Assembly: GCA_943736015.1 (NCBI GenBank)
Contig: OX031058.1
Coordinates: forward strand, 13,789,001-13,853,000
Direction: 5' to 3'
DNA length: 64,000 nt
From: Tridacna crocea
Taxonomy: Eukaryota; Mollusca; Bivalvia; Cardiida; Cardiidae
Below the pieces are notes generated by a model. That model was not told the DNA's origin. It did not search any database and saw only the letters and a list, made by a program, of their open reading frames with translations. Shown piece by piece: positions 44,692-53,862 of this stretch; position 1 is the stretch's first letter; each line of letters starts with the position of its first letter. The position numbers were made by a program, and so were the translations under genes.

Positions 44692-44900
44692 CCGTTTACC
44701 AGACACAAAATGTTAGACTGGTCCAGATCGAAAGCATTTGAAGACAACAAAATAAACGTGACTCAGAATTTGAAACTTGGCTTCAGAAGAGTATAAAACA
44801 TGGTGGGATAAGGCGAAAATGCTGTTCACCAGCATATTCTCCTTTTTCCACCATGCTTTCAGAAGACTTCTCCCTCTGGATTGTTTGGTTATGGAGTTAA
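44688..44900 (-). mobile_element. TTAA-hairpin element, group A, copy 20
   Basis: TTAACCGTTTACCAGACAC to TTTGGTTATGGAGTTAA. Palindrome 44794-44860 has matched changes in both arms (ACATGGTGGGA and CCACCATGCTTTC). Shares TTAA 44688-44691 with the copy before it. Confidence 0.9.
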
Positions 44901-44937
44901 ACAATCGTAATTCTCTATAGACGGTATATCAGCAACT

Positions 44938-45165
44938 AAACCGTTTACAACTAAATCCCGAGTTTTAACAACACGGAAATGGAATGCTTTTGAAGACATT
45001 GAGAGAAAAGGAGAAAGTGCTTTTAACCAACATTTTCTGATTTTCCCACAATGTTTTTTAAAAACATATCAAAGACTGAAATCATCATTTAGCTATATTT
45101 GATATTGTGGTCTGCAAAAGCTTTCCGTAAGGTCAATTTCAAAGTTTTGGCATTTTATAAAAGGT
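44938..45165 (+). mobile_element. TTAA-hairpin element, degraded, copy 21
   Basis: AACCGTTTACAACTAAATCCC, GCTTTTGAAGACATTGAGAG, centre CTTTTAACCAACATTTTC, TCCCACAATGTTTTTT and TGTGGTCTGCAAAAGCTTTC. All parts are in order but heavily mutated; TTAA is lost. Confidence 0.7.
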
Positions 45166-45802
45166 CAGGGCCTATTTTGGACTTCTTCATCGAAATAATC
45201 CGTAGGAAATATAGTAAATGGTGCTTGTATACTATCTGTTTTACAGAGTTTGGGGAAGCAACGCTCTTCAGTATCGTCAGTGCTTTGATTGCCATCGCAC
45301 CTAGTTGTCGCAGTTGTGCATTAAACACAGCATTTCCCTCAGTTCGGCTTGAACTGTACAAAGAATAAAAAAGACAAACTTACGTCAATCCGAGACTTCT
45401 AAACATAATTAAAGGATATTTCATTCAGTAAAAAGAAACCACCTTTTTTGTAACTTCAATAGGCCGTCCTGGCTAGATAATCCCGAGTGTAAGTACGTGT
45501 TTATGGTGGCGCTTTTGTAACGGTTGCTCCCCTGGGAAATCACCAAGCACTTACAGCCTCTTATTATTGACGCCTCTTGTTTTCTACGAGTACCTACTGT
45601 GTTTTATTACAACGGTTGCTGGTCGTTTATAATTAATTTCGATAAGACGCTGTATGGTAACGTTTTTTGCCTTCTTTACTGTCATGCGCCTCGCTTACTG
45701 TAACGTGTTTCCCTGTGTGCGACACAAACGACAGAGTTCAGAATGATCCTTGGGATCGCACAGAACAAAGTTCTATAAAAAGATATTCCGTGACTTGGCG
45801 GC
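45166..45802. other. No gene recognised
   Basis: Nothing supported; short overlapping frames only. Confidence 0.45.
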
Positions 45803-46058
45803 TAACTGTTTACTAAACGACACAATTTTAGACAGGTCCAAATTGAAAGCACTTGTACACTACAAAATAAATGTAACTCAAAAATTAAAATTTGTTTCCA
45901 GCAGGGTAGAAAACACTTTGGAAAAAGGAGGAGCCTTTTGAAAACTATGTGAGAAAAGGAAAAATGCTGGTTACCAGCATTTTTCCTTTTCTATCATTGT
46001 TTTCAAAAGGCTTCTTTCTCAGGGTCGTTAATTCAGGGACTCTATGGTAAATGGTTAA
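45803..46058 (-). mobile_element. TTAA-hairpin element, rearranged, copy 22
   Basis: Starts AACTGTTTACTAAACGAC and ends ATGGTAAATGGTTAA. The normal first arm runs to GGAAAAAGGAG (about 45930) and is then followed by GAGCCTTTTGAAAAC, the inverse of the far-side flank TTTTCAAAAGGCTTC (46001-46015). The hairpin is therefore longer (45931-46015) than in any other copy. One arm seems to have been recopied from the other. Confidence 0.85.
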
Positions 46059-46357
46059 TTGGTTTTAAATTAAAAATACTAGGCTCGTTTCCAGCTAGAG
46101 GCGCTGGATACTTGGGTACTACTGGAATCATGTCTTTGTGGTATAACTGATACCAAGTTGAAAGCTGGATAAATACATTTTAACAAACATCGAGAATAAT
46201 AAAACCTCATAATTTCCCATATCTTTATTCATATGAGAACCATACATATCAAACTGATACAAAAATACACCTTTGCCTATGTTTTTCAGCACTATATATT
46301 TTCCGACTTTTTGCAAGATGAAACCTACGCCACAGTCAGGAAATATTATTGAAACAA

Positions 46358-46440
46358 TCGCTGCTAAGCGTGACTCAATGAACTTTTGCGGATAGTATTG
46401 ACCAAGATGACACTGTAAAAAACGTGCAGTCCGAGACAGT
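46358..46440. repeat. GCTGCTAAGTGCGACTTA hairpin element, copy 4
   Basis: GCTGCTAAGCGTGACTCAATG, then ACACTGTAAAAAACGTGCAGT. The stem is decayed. Confidence 0.6.
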
Positions 46441-46442
46441 GA

Positions 46443-46709
46443 GTGGCCTGCAACTCGCGAAAAGGGGTCATTCGGACATTTGCGTACAGTGTCGTCTTGG
46501 ATCAGCCTGCACACTCCGCGCAGGATAATCCGAAACAACACTCTCTGTTTAATGTAATTTTCTGTTTTGTTGCAAGTCTACAGTAGCACAAAATCGATTG
46601 TAGTCGTAAAGAGCCGTCTCGGAGTTGCCTGCGCAGACTGCGCAGGCTTATCCGAGACGGCACTATACGAAAATGTCCGAATGTCCCCTTTTCGCATGTC
46701 GCAAGCCTG
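46443..46709. mobile_element. Double-hairpin MITE, copy 3
   Basis: GGCCTGCAACTCGCGAAAAGG at one end and CCTTTTCGCATGTCGCAAGCC at the other, extended by CATTCGGACATTTGCGTA and its complement. The inner hairpins are GGATCAGCCTGC and GTCTCGGAGTTGCCTGCGCA...TGCGCAGGCTTATCCGAGAC. Confidence 0.88.
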
Positions 46710-47430
46710 AGTATGGTTTCGGCTAAAAGACCTTTGAAAGAGCAACACTTTCACCTGACAATGTTTTACTTATTAAGCGTTTTATAGGTTAAGTTCCCTC
46801 TGAGACCAATATTCCAAGTAGTAGCAGGGCACGAGAAACGCACAAATCTGTTTTTTTATTCATTGGTTATATATCTCTTTTGATACAAAATTCTTGAAAG
46901 GTCTGCAGAGTCCCAGAACTCGGTGAAAACGCAATGGTCTCATATTCTACTACTTTCGAGCTTGACAAAACCTTATTCGCTGATTGAGAGCTACTGTACT
47001 CATTGTCCACCGACAGCTAGACGTTGTCCCGATGTTGAAAAGTAGCTAATAGCATAGAAAGAGCGCTGTGTGAGAAAAGTCTCTATGTATATATCGTAGT
47101 CCAAACTGGAATCTACGCAGATCCGGAATCCTCCTAGACCAAATTGGAATTCTGTCTAGATCAAATTTGGGCTCCAGTTTGGCTAGGCAGGTCCACAATC
47201 AGCCTAAACCAAACTAAAATAGTTTGTCATTTAATATAGTGTGACTACATATAAAGCATCTCTTTTCACTTAAACAACAAAATAAAGGAAGTTTTAATCA
47301 GAAAGTCACAGTAAAATGAATTTTGAACGTTTGGCACTTAAGCAGAAAAAAATTGGAACACGGAGGGATAATGTACGGAAACCCTAAAGTGACATGCTGG
47401 ACTTTTTTTTTTATATGCAAATTTCTCAAG
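46710..47430. other. No gene recognised
   Basis: Includes a cluster of GGAATC / CTAGACCAAA-like words near 47105-47215 that partly repeat and invert, with no clear boundaries. Confidence 0.4.
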
Positions 47431-47606
47431 TTATTTCGTTCTTGCATTATAATATTTCGTATTTACGAAATTCTAAATTCGTAAAAACGAAATATTATTT
47501 CGTATATACGGAGGACTATTTCGTAAAAAAGAAATATTATTTCGTAATTACGAAATAATTATTTCGGTTCAACGAAATAATTATTTCGTAAATACGAAAT
47601 AATCTG
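47431..47606. repeat. TTTCGTA / TACGAAA palindrome cluster
   Basis: About a dozen occurrences of ATTTCGT and ACGAAAT, alternating in orientation and spaced by 0-10 AT-rich bases. Any neighbours can pair as hairpins. The cluster resembles palindromic TTTCGTA repeats seen in other invertebrate genomes. No ends defined. Confidence 0.85.
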
Positions 47607-47929
47607 ATGATTTAAAATACAGGCGTCCTCGGTTCGACTCGGGGTCGACGCACTTGGACTGCCTTGCTATAGAGCTGCATTGCTACTAATTTTTTGAAAT
47701 ATTCATGTTGGAAAAGAAGAAAGAAGCAATCGCACAGACCCACCACTCCTTTTCCCCGGTAAAATTTCAAAAGTAATCAACTTCCGGAACGCTAAAATCG
47801 TATCTGGGCAGTAATTAGTCAAGTAGAAATTAAAGAAGATCAGCCATAATAAGAAATTAAACAGCGCATAAGAATGTGCTTTGAGTCACAAAGTAATACT
47901 TGATTGATGTCTACACATGAAAATATTTC

Positions 47930-48158
47930 TTAACCCTTTACTCCATAAATGCTCATTTTAACACATTGCTTGCGGGGGCCTTTGGAAAACATTGTGGCAA
48001 AAGGTGAAATTGCTCGTGACGAGCAATTTCACCTTTTGTCACCATATTTTCTATGCTATCAAAAGGTGTCATTTACACATAAGAAACGGCTTCATCCTTG
48101 CTGTTATTAAGGGTCAATTAGAGATACCATAGAAATGCCTTGTGGGGTAAAGTGTTAA
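47930..48158 (+). mobile_element. TTAA-hairpin element, group B, copy 23
   Basis: Complete 229 bp: TTAACCCTTTACTCCATAA to TTGTGGGGTAAAGTGTTAA. Palindrome 47985-48051 is group B: GTGGCAAAAGGTGAAATTGC, GTGAC centre, then the complement, with ACCATATTTTC at the end. It lies just beyond the possible poly(A) signal of TMEM151. Confidence 0.94.
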
Positions 48159-48174
48159 CGTTTTCTCATTCAGA

Positions 48175-48180
48175 TTTATT
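48175..48180 (-). promoter_or_regulatory. Possible poly(A) signal for TMEM151
   Basis: AATAAA on the minus strand about 31 bases after the TMEM151 stop codon. If used, the 3' UTR would be very short. AT-rich DNA makes chance occurrence likely. Confidence 0.35.
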
Positions 48181-48210
48181 GAACTTCAAACCATCCTGAT
48201 CGAAATAGTA

Positions 48211-50235
48211 TTACAAAGACGTTTCCATAATTGCATTATATTTTTTTGGTTGAGTTTCATTACGTGTAAGAAGTTGACTGGTTTCTGAGGAGTCACCAGA
48301 CCTACCAGGTTGGTCAGTATTAGCGGAAGCTTGAGGCATGCTTAAAGCATCTTCGTAACAAGGCGGTGAGCTAGGAGTACGTGGACACCAAGTGTCGGTA
48401 ACAGGGGACTTCTCTGACAGTATATTACTAATCGGCACATTTGGCAGATTACTTTTAATGAACACAGACGGCCTACCATTGGGAGATCTGCAAGACCCAA
48501 TTTCACGTTTCTGAAGAGAAATACTTAACAAGTTAACTGGCTTTGTTTTTGGAAGTTTTAAAATTGAGTCAGGACGCGACGGCTTGGTACCAGCGACGCC
48601 GTATTTAAGAGTATCCGAGTCAACCGCCCCTTCCCTTGAACATCTTTGACAGTCTGAGTTCACAGAAGAGGAAAAAGCACTATTCGTATCACAGTCGGCA
48701 GAGGTTGATGGCAACGGTCGTAAAGTACACTGGGAACCATGGTTACTGACAAGGGAATATGATGATATTTGCCTTGTACTTGTGGAAGTGCGCTGATTTT
48801 TGAGAGTTGACGCTATTTCGTCTGAGGAATGATTACGTGAAACATGAGTAGAGTCTAGTTGTTCGTCAACTCTGACGGAAAATTCATCTATAGAGTCTGG
48901 ACTTGATAACAGAAACATTGTTTTCCTGGTATTCTCTCGGTGTAAATTTGTTCTTCTTTTTCTATTCCATGGTGAGCGAAATATATTTCTTAGAGCACTT
49001 GGCGGTGTTACAGGGTTGGACCCGATGCGTTCATCGTTAGTTAGGGTACAACTATTATAATGTGGAGCGTTATTGGGTAGATTGTGATTTGAAAAGAATC
49101 CACGAATATATCCGCTGCTAGTGCTCGCTGAGATATCGTTCCACGTAATGCTCCGAGTTGGCCCAAGCACGGGCGACGTTACGTTAGCATTTGCATCATG
49201 TAATGTATGTGAACTTGTTGCATTAATATCCATCAAAACTGCTTCAGAATAACTCGGTACTATGGTGAAATTATTACGAATAACCATCTCAAGGTCGGCA
49301 CTGGATACTGTATTTACTCTGGTTATCTCTCCATTCCCTTGTTGAGCAGTATTTGCATAATTACTACCGAAAACTTTGTGAACATGGTAATGTAAATAAG
49401 CTGTCTTATATTCAATAATAACTCGTAAAGGCCATGATAAAAGCAGAAAAGAAGCTACCCAAAAGATAACATTAGACACGTACCAAGGCAAATTGTCAGG
49501 ATCTTTAAACGCAATCATGTATTCTTTGAAATTTACATTTAATAGATCCATCCCTTCTCTAGTTTCCATGTAGTCATCTCGACGCTCATTTTCGACGAAA
49601 AACTGGTTTCTTTGATCATCAAATTCGTATTTTGCATCCGGGTGCATGAAGGAATAGCTCTTTGAGAAACGTATTTTTGTGGCTGGGTAATCTTCAAGCC
49701 CTATAATAGCTTTGGTGGTATCTTTGACGCCGCAATTGGTAAAGTTAAACGCACACCCTGAAGTATGGGAATTAACCCTCTCGTAATAAACCTGAGTAGA
49801 AGTAAAGGCATCGCCGTTTCTATAGCGTGTAACTTGTCTTGTTCGTCGTACATAATGGTAACATATAGCCTTCCACCATACAATAGGCCACGCTTCTCTC
49901 ATTTGGCGCATTTTATGGTATACTGTCTGGACGTCCACCTTATGTTTTAATTCCAGTCTGGTGTGACAGTGCCAACATTCAACAAGATACACTAGATAGA
50001 GAAGTATCACAAATGCTATTGGAATGTAAATGTATCCATCCGCACATGGATTACTTTGGCTTACTTCCTGTGATGGAGAATACCTGCTATAGTAGACAAC
50101 GACAGTGGTTATAACAGCAAGGCGACACCACGCAATAGCACCAAGACATCCATAGATCAAGAGAGATAAGATCAGGCTCTTCCAGTGCATATCTCTGCAT
50201 AATGACACACAGCACGAATGCTTAACTGGGCGTTG
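48211..50235 (-). CDS. TMEM151: Transmembrane protein 151 (TMEM151A/B-like), last coding exon
   Basis: A 674-codon exon of a multi-pass membrane protein found throughout animals; its molecular function is poorly known. It starts at a splice acceptor (TTTATATTTCAG on the minus strand, phase 0) with QRPVKHS, as in the family. Visible parts: two N-terminal membrane segments (residues ~19-48 and 68-88), the conserved WWKAICYHYVRRTRQVTRYRNGD block (~120-142), a third membrane region (~251-275) followed by YKTAYLHYHV, then RVNTV and PSYSEAVLMD (~307-336), a long low-complexity Ser-rich tail, PPCYEDAL, and the terminal METSL, which matches the family's PDZ-ligand-like ETSL end. The first exon with the start codon was not found. 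Its intron lies upstream (above 50235). The frame looks intact. Confidence 0.95.
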   Translation of the reverse strand, partial: QRPVKHSCCVSLCRDMHWKSLILSLLIYGCLGAIAWCRLAVITTVVVYYSRYSPSQEVSQSNPCADGYIYIPIAFVILLYLVYLVECWHCHTRLELKHKVDVQTVYHKMRQMREAWPIVWWKAICYHYVRRTRQVTRYRNGDAFTSTQVYYERVNSHTSGCAFNFTNCGVKDTTKAIIGLEDYPATKIRFSKSYSFMHPDAKYEFDDQRNQFFVENERRDDYMETREGMDLLNVNFKEYMIAFKDPDNLPWYVSNVIFWVASFLLLSWPLRVIIEYKTAYLHYHVHKVFGSNYANTAQQGNGEITRVNTVSSADLEMVIRNNFTIVPSYSEAVLMDINATSSHTLHDANANVTSPVLGPTRSITWNDISASTSSGYIRGFFSNHNLPNNAPHYNSCTLTNDERIGSNPVTPPSALRNIFRSPWNRKRRTNLHRENTRKTMFLLSSPDSIDEFSVRVDEQLDSTHVSRNHSSDEIASTLKNQRTSTSTRQISSYSLVSNHGSQCTLRPLPSTSADCDTNSAFSSSVNSDCQRCSREGAVDSDTLKYGVAGTKPSRPDSILKLPKTKPVNLLSISLQKREIGSCRSPNGRPSVFIKSNLPNVPISNILSEKSPVTDTWCPRTPSSPPCYEDALSMPQASANTDQPGRSGDSSETSQLLTRNETQPKKYNAIMETSL

Positions 50236-50855
50236 CTGAAATATAAACACGAAAAGACAAGATTTAGAATAGATTAAAAAAAAAAAACTAATGGAAGAGA
50301 GTTCTCTATGATTGTTACCTGAATAAAACAATGCCTTCAGTCAGTTGACAGGAATCAACCATTATAACTTAAGGTCTGTTACGTCTTATGTATAATATCG
50401 GACAATGCAAATCCAAGATTAGAGTGAACGTTTTGCACATCCTAATCTTGACTTGCTCTGTCTGCTAGAAAAGAAATTCTATAGCTAAGAGGTTTATAAT
50501 CATACAGTACAGTGTCTGATTTTCTAGCGAATGAACTGGTGATTAGAATCCAATCAAGGTATTACATTAATTCGCGATAGATTTTGTTCCGCAAAATTGT
50601 GTTAAAGGTAAAAAAAGATTATCCTTTTGAGAACTATTCATGTACATATATCTACAAAAATGGCCTGTAAAATTTGAATAATCATACAAACCAGCTTTCA
50701 AAACCCTCTTTGTGCCATATTTTTTCGTTATTTTTCTCTGTATTACAATTACTTGTTAGACATGGGCAAAAAACGACAGGTCTGCACAGAAAAGAGCTGA
50801 TGAACTGATAACAATAGGGAAAGATAAAAGATGTGATAGTCTTGTAAGTGAACTG
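50236..50855. other. Probable TMEM151 intron, start of
   Basis: Upstream of the acceptor on the minus strand. It holds the polypyrimidine-rich tract before AG (about 50236-50290) and otherwise AT-rich sequence without a recognisable exon. Confidence 0.5.
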
Positions 50856-51084
50856 TTAACTCATTACCAAACAACAAAATTTACGGTTTGTCAAAATCGA
50901 GAGCATTTGCAGATGACAAAAGAAAAGTGACTGAAAATTTAAAATTTATTTTGTGAATGGTAGAAAACATTGTGGAAAATTAAGAAAATGCTGGTTACCA
51001 GCATTTTCTCCTTTTCCCACAATGTTTTCTGAAGGCTTATTTCTCAGGGACGTCAAAAGTAGGGATTGTGTGGTAATGGGTTAA
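50856..51084 (-). mobile_element. TTAA-hairpin element, group A, copy 24
   Basis: Complete 229 bp: TTAACTCATTACCAAACAA to GTGTGGTAATGGGTTAA. Palindrome 50962-51029, first arm mutated (GTGGAAAATTAAG). Confidence 0.93.
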
Positions 51085-51199
51085 ATGGGTAAACTATGCT
51101 TATTGATTTCATGGCTGAACTGCATTCTATGGTATTTGACCAATTAATGTTGTAGATATCAGGCTGCGAGATCTGTGTAGCTTGATACTGATATAACTA

Positions 51200-51427
51200 C
51201 ATGTATTTACCAAACGACAAAACTTTAGATTGGTCCAAACTGAAAGCATTTGCAGACGACAAAGTAAGTTTGACTATAGAATTGAAATATGTTTTAGGAA
51301 GGGAAGAAAACATTGTGGGAAAAGGAGAAAATGCTGGTTACCAGCATTTTCTCCTTTTTCCACAATGTTTTCAAATGGCTTCTTTCACAGGGGTGGTAAA
51401 AGTCGGGATTTTGCGGTAAAGAGTTAA
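51200..51427 (-). mobile_element. TTAA-hairpin element, group A, copy 25
   Basis: Left TTAA mutated (CATGTATTTACCAAACGAC); right end TTGCGGTAAAGAGTTAA. Palindrome 51306-51372 nearly perfect. The final TTAA is shared with the next copy. Confidence 0.92.
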
Positions 51428-51652
51428 CCCATTACCACACAATCCCTACTTTTGACGCCCCTGAGAAAGAAGCCTTTTGAAAACACTGTAGGAAAAGGAG
51501 AAAATGCTGGTAACCAGCATTTTCTCCTTTTCCCACAGTGTTTTCTACCCTTCCCAGAACAATTTTCAATTTTTCAGTCACCTTTATTTTGTCGTCTGCA
51601 AATGCTTACAATTTGAACCAGTCTGAAATTTTGTTGTGTGGTAATGGGTTAA
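51424..51652 (+). mobile_element. TTAA-hairpin element, group A, copy 26
   Basis: Complete 229 bp: TTAACCCATTACCACACAA to GTGTGGTAATGGGTTAA, with perfectly complementary termini. Palindrome 51479-51545, ACACTGT/ACAGTGT type. Head-to-head with the previous copy across one TTAA. Confidence 0.95.
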
Positions 51653-51880
51653 ACAGTCCACAGAACGGCATGGAGCTTCACTAACCAGTTTGTTGGCTAA
51701 ACTACCGCAGTTGACAGCTTTTGAAAAAAGGTCGTTAGTTAAATATCGATTGCAGGGAACAGAAGCTTTTTATAAGCATTGTCGCTTCTTTTCAAACAAT
51801 AATTTCTATGGCTCTTTTCGAATTAAATTACTCTTTCCTTCAAATATAAAGAAGATTGTGTAATTGTAAAGGGTTAGTCT

Positions 51881-51882
<2 letters not shown>

Positions 51883-51914
<32 letters not shown>

Positions 51915-52210
51915 TAATCAAAAACTTGACATAGTATATCCCAAAAACAAAGGGTACGAAATTAATTTCGTAAATCACGTCAACATATTAATTAAACATG
52001 CAATTTTGCTATTGTCGCAATATACGCCCAAATAAGGTAGTACAAAAAACTACCGAGCAACCGACCAACCAACCAAACTACCGACCAACACATAGAATCA
52101 ATCAATCAATCAGTCAATCAATCAATAAGTCAATCAATCAACTAATCTTCAATCAACCAATCAATCAATAAACTAATCAATCAGTCAATAATCAATAAAT
52201 CAATTAACTC
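51883..52210 (+). repeat. (AATC)n-rich region
   Basis: Seven or more perfect AATC units at about 51886-51918, then a non-repeat gap with ACCAACCAACC words, then degenerate AATC units from about 52096 to 52205. AATC tails end some SINEs here, so this may mark a lost SINE. Confidence 0.85.
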
Positions 52211-52600
52211 TTGAATCAACACCCTCCAGTTCGGAGAGATCTTTCCCAAAAAACTTCCTCTGAAATAGTAATTTTGGTTTGGAATTTTCATTTCAGTTAT
52301 TTGGCAGGATGAGGGTTACAAATCGCTGTACGCGAGATGAGGGTTAAACAATTCCTTGTTTAGCCAATGGATGAGCACGTGACCCTCACTGAATACAGAT
52401 TGAAACATAGGAGTCCCCAAGGATATTAGTTTCGTTCTAATAATCATGTTTTCGGTCAGTTTTCGTATTTCTAATTTCCGTGTAATTATTTACAGATAAA
52501 GGGCCGTCACACAGTATGAATGACGGATTTAACAAGATATTCATTTAGTTGTTTAACCCATTACTGAAAAGAGTGGACTCTTTTTGCCTCGACATATTAA
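52211..52600. other. No gene recognised
   Basis: Contains GGCAGGATGAGGGTTA and GAGATGAGGGTTAAAC words (about 52302-52350) like those of the 32793 mini-element. Otherwise nothing. Confidence 0.4.
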
Positions 52601-52602
52601 CG

Positions 52603-52956
52603 TAGTAGACCCGCAATAAAAAAACAGCTTTTTCCACAATAATATTATCCTAAAAAAATTCTATGATTAAAAAAGAGTGTTATTGTACCGCTTTAACCAA
52701 GCCACTTATCCCTTTTTGTCTTTTCTAGAATTATCATTTATAAATCTAAAACCACTATATTTTCATTACAAAGAGAGTAATTACCTCCCTTTTCTGAAAA
52801 CTAACAAAAGTATCTACAAATAATTTCAAGGTAGACATAAAGAAATTTCTGGTCGGTTAAAAATGTGCAAAAGTATTATACCTGTATAAATCCGTATTTA
52901 TCAACTATCCAGAAAACTTTACGCAAAGCAGCACTAGAGGTATTAGGGGTCTACTA
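52603..52956 (+). mobile_element. TAGTAGACCC element, copy 2
   Basis: 354 bp with exact 10 bp inverted ends TAGTAGACCC and GGGTCTACTA. TA at each outer edge is compatible with a TA-targeting (Tc1/mariner-type) MITE. Inverted copy at 42122-42476. Only two bases separate it from the next TTAA element. Confidence 0.83.
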
Positions 52957-52958
52957 TC

Positions 52959-53187
52959 TTAACCCTTTACCCCATGAGGTATTTCTATGGTTACCCTAAT
53001 TGACCCTAAATAATAGCAAGAATGAAGCTGTTTCTTATGTGTATATGACACATTTTGATAGCATAGAAAACATTGTGACAAAAGGTGAAATTGCTCGTCA
53101 CGAGCAATTTCACCTTTTGCCACAGTGTTTTCCAAAGGCTCCTACAAGCAATGCGTAGAAATGAGTATCTATGGAGTAAAGGGTTAA
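52959..53187 (-). mobile_element. TTAA-hairpin element, group B, copy 27
   Basis: Complete 229 bp: TTAACCCTTTACCCCATGA to CTATGGAGTAAAGGGTTAA. Palindrome 53066-53132 is group B (GAAATTGCTCGTCACGAGCA). Confidence 0.94.
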
Positions 53188-53351
53188 TACTATTAAAGGA
53201 TATTTGGGTTCTGGAATGTATTTATTCAAACTCTTATGTGATATAGTATGAAGAGAAACAATAATGAACATCAATCACTCCAAGATATTTCCGTATTGTT
53301 TTGCTTATAGCTGAAAAATAAAATGTTAAATTCGATAATCCTTTATTTGCT

Positions 53352-53432
53352 CAACCCATAACCATACAATCCCTACTTTTGACGACCCCGAGAAAGAAGC
53401 CTTTAGAAAATATTGTGGCAAAAGGAGAAACA
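53352..53432 (+). mobile_element. TTAA-hairpin left half, copy 28
   Basis: CTCAACCCATAACCATACAATCCC, GACGACCCCGAGAAAGAAGCC and GAAAATATTGTGGCAAAAGGAG are present; everything beyond the first arm is gone. Confidence 0.75.
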
Positions 53433-53507
53433 CAAACCTTACCAGTTCACACTTGATTTAGGTCTGCAATATACTCATTAAAGACGAATAAAGAATCAAG
53501 GAAAGAG

Positions 53508-53689
53508 AACCCTACTGCGATTTATGTATCATCGGCTTTCATCGTACGGATTCGGCTAAGACTCGACTGATACGTAATCAATGTGATCCACCAATCAGCC
53601 GATTGATTGCCGATTGCCCGAATCTGAACCGAATCCGAGGGTTTTTGGACGATGAAAGGCGATGTTACAAGAATCCACGTTTGGGTTCC
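53508..53689. mobile_element. Short MITE with ~60 bp imperfect inverted ends
   Basis: GAACCCTACTGCG, ATCGGCTTTCATCGTACGGATTCGG on one side; CCGAATCCGAGGG, GACGATGAAAGGCGATG and TTTGGGTTCC on the other pair in order. About 180 bp, non-coding, family unknown. Confidence 0.65.
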
Positions 53690-53862
53690 CTATCTTCAAG
53701 ATTGCGAGTCTTAGTTCTTGGAGCCATAAATGATTCCCCTTCAAGCCAATACAATTAAGATATCAGCACATTCGTTCGTTCTTCAAGCTTAACTCATAAA
53801 CAAACGACATCTTCAACAATCTGATTATGACTTTGAAACAATAGAATAGAAAGCATTTTCGA

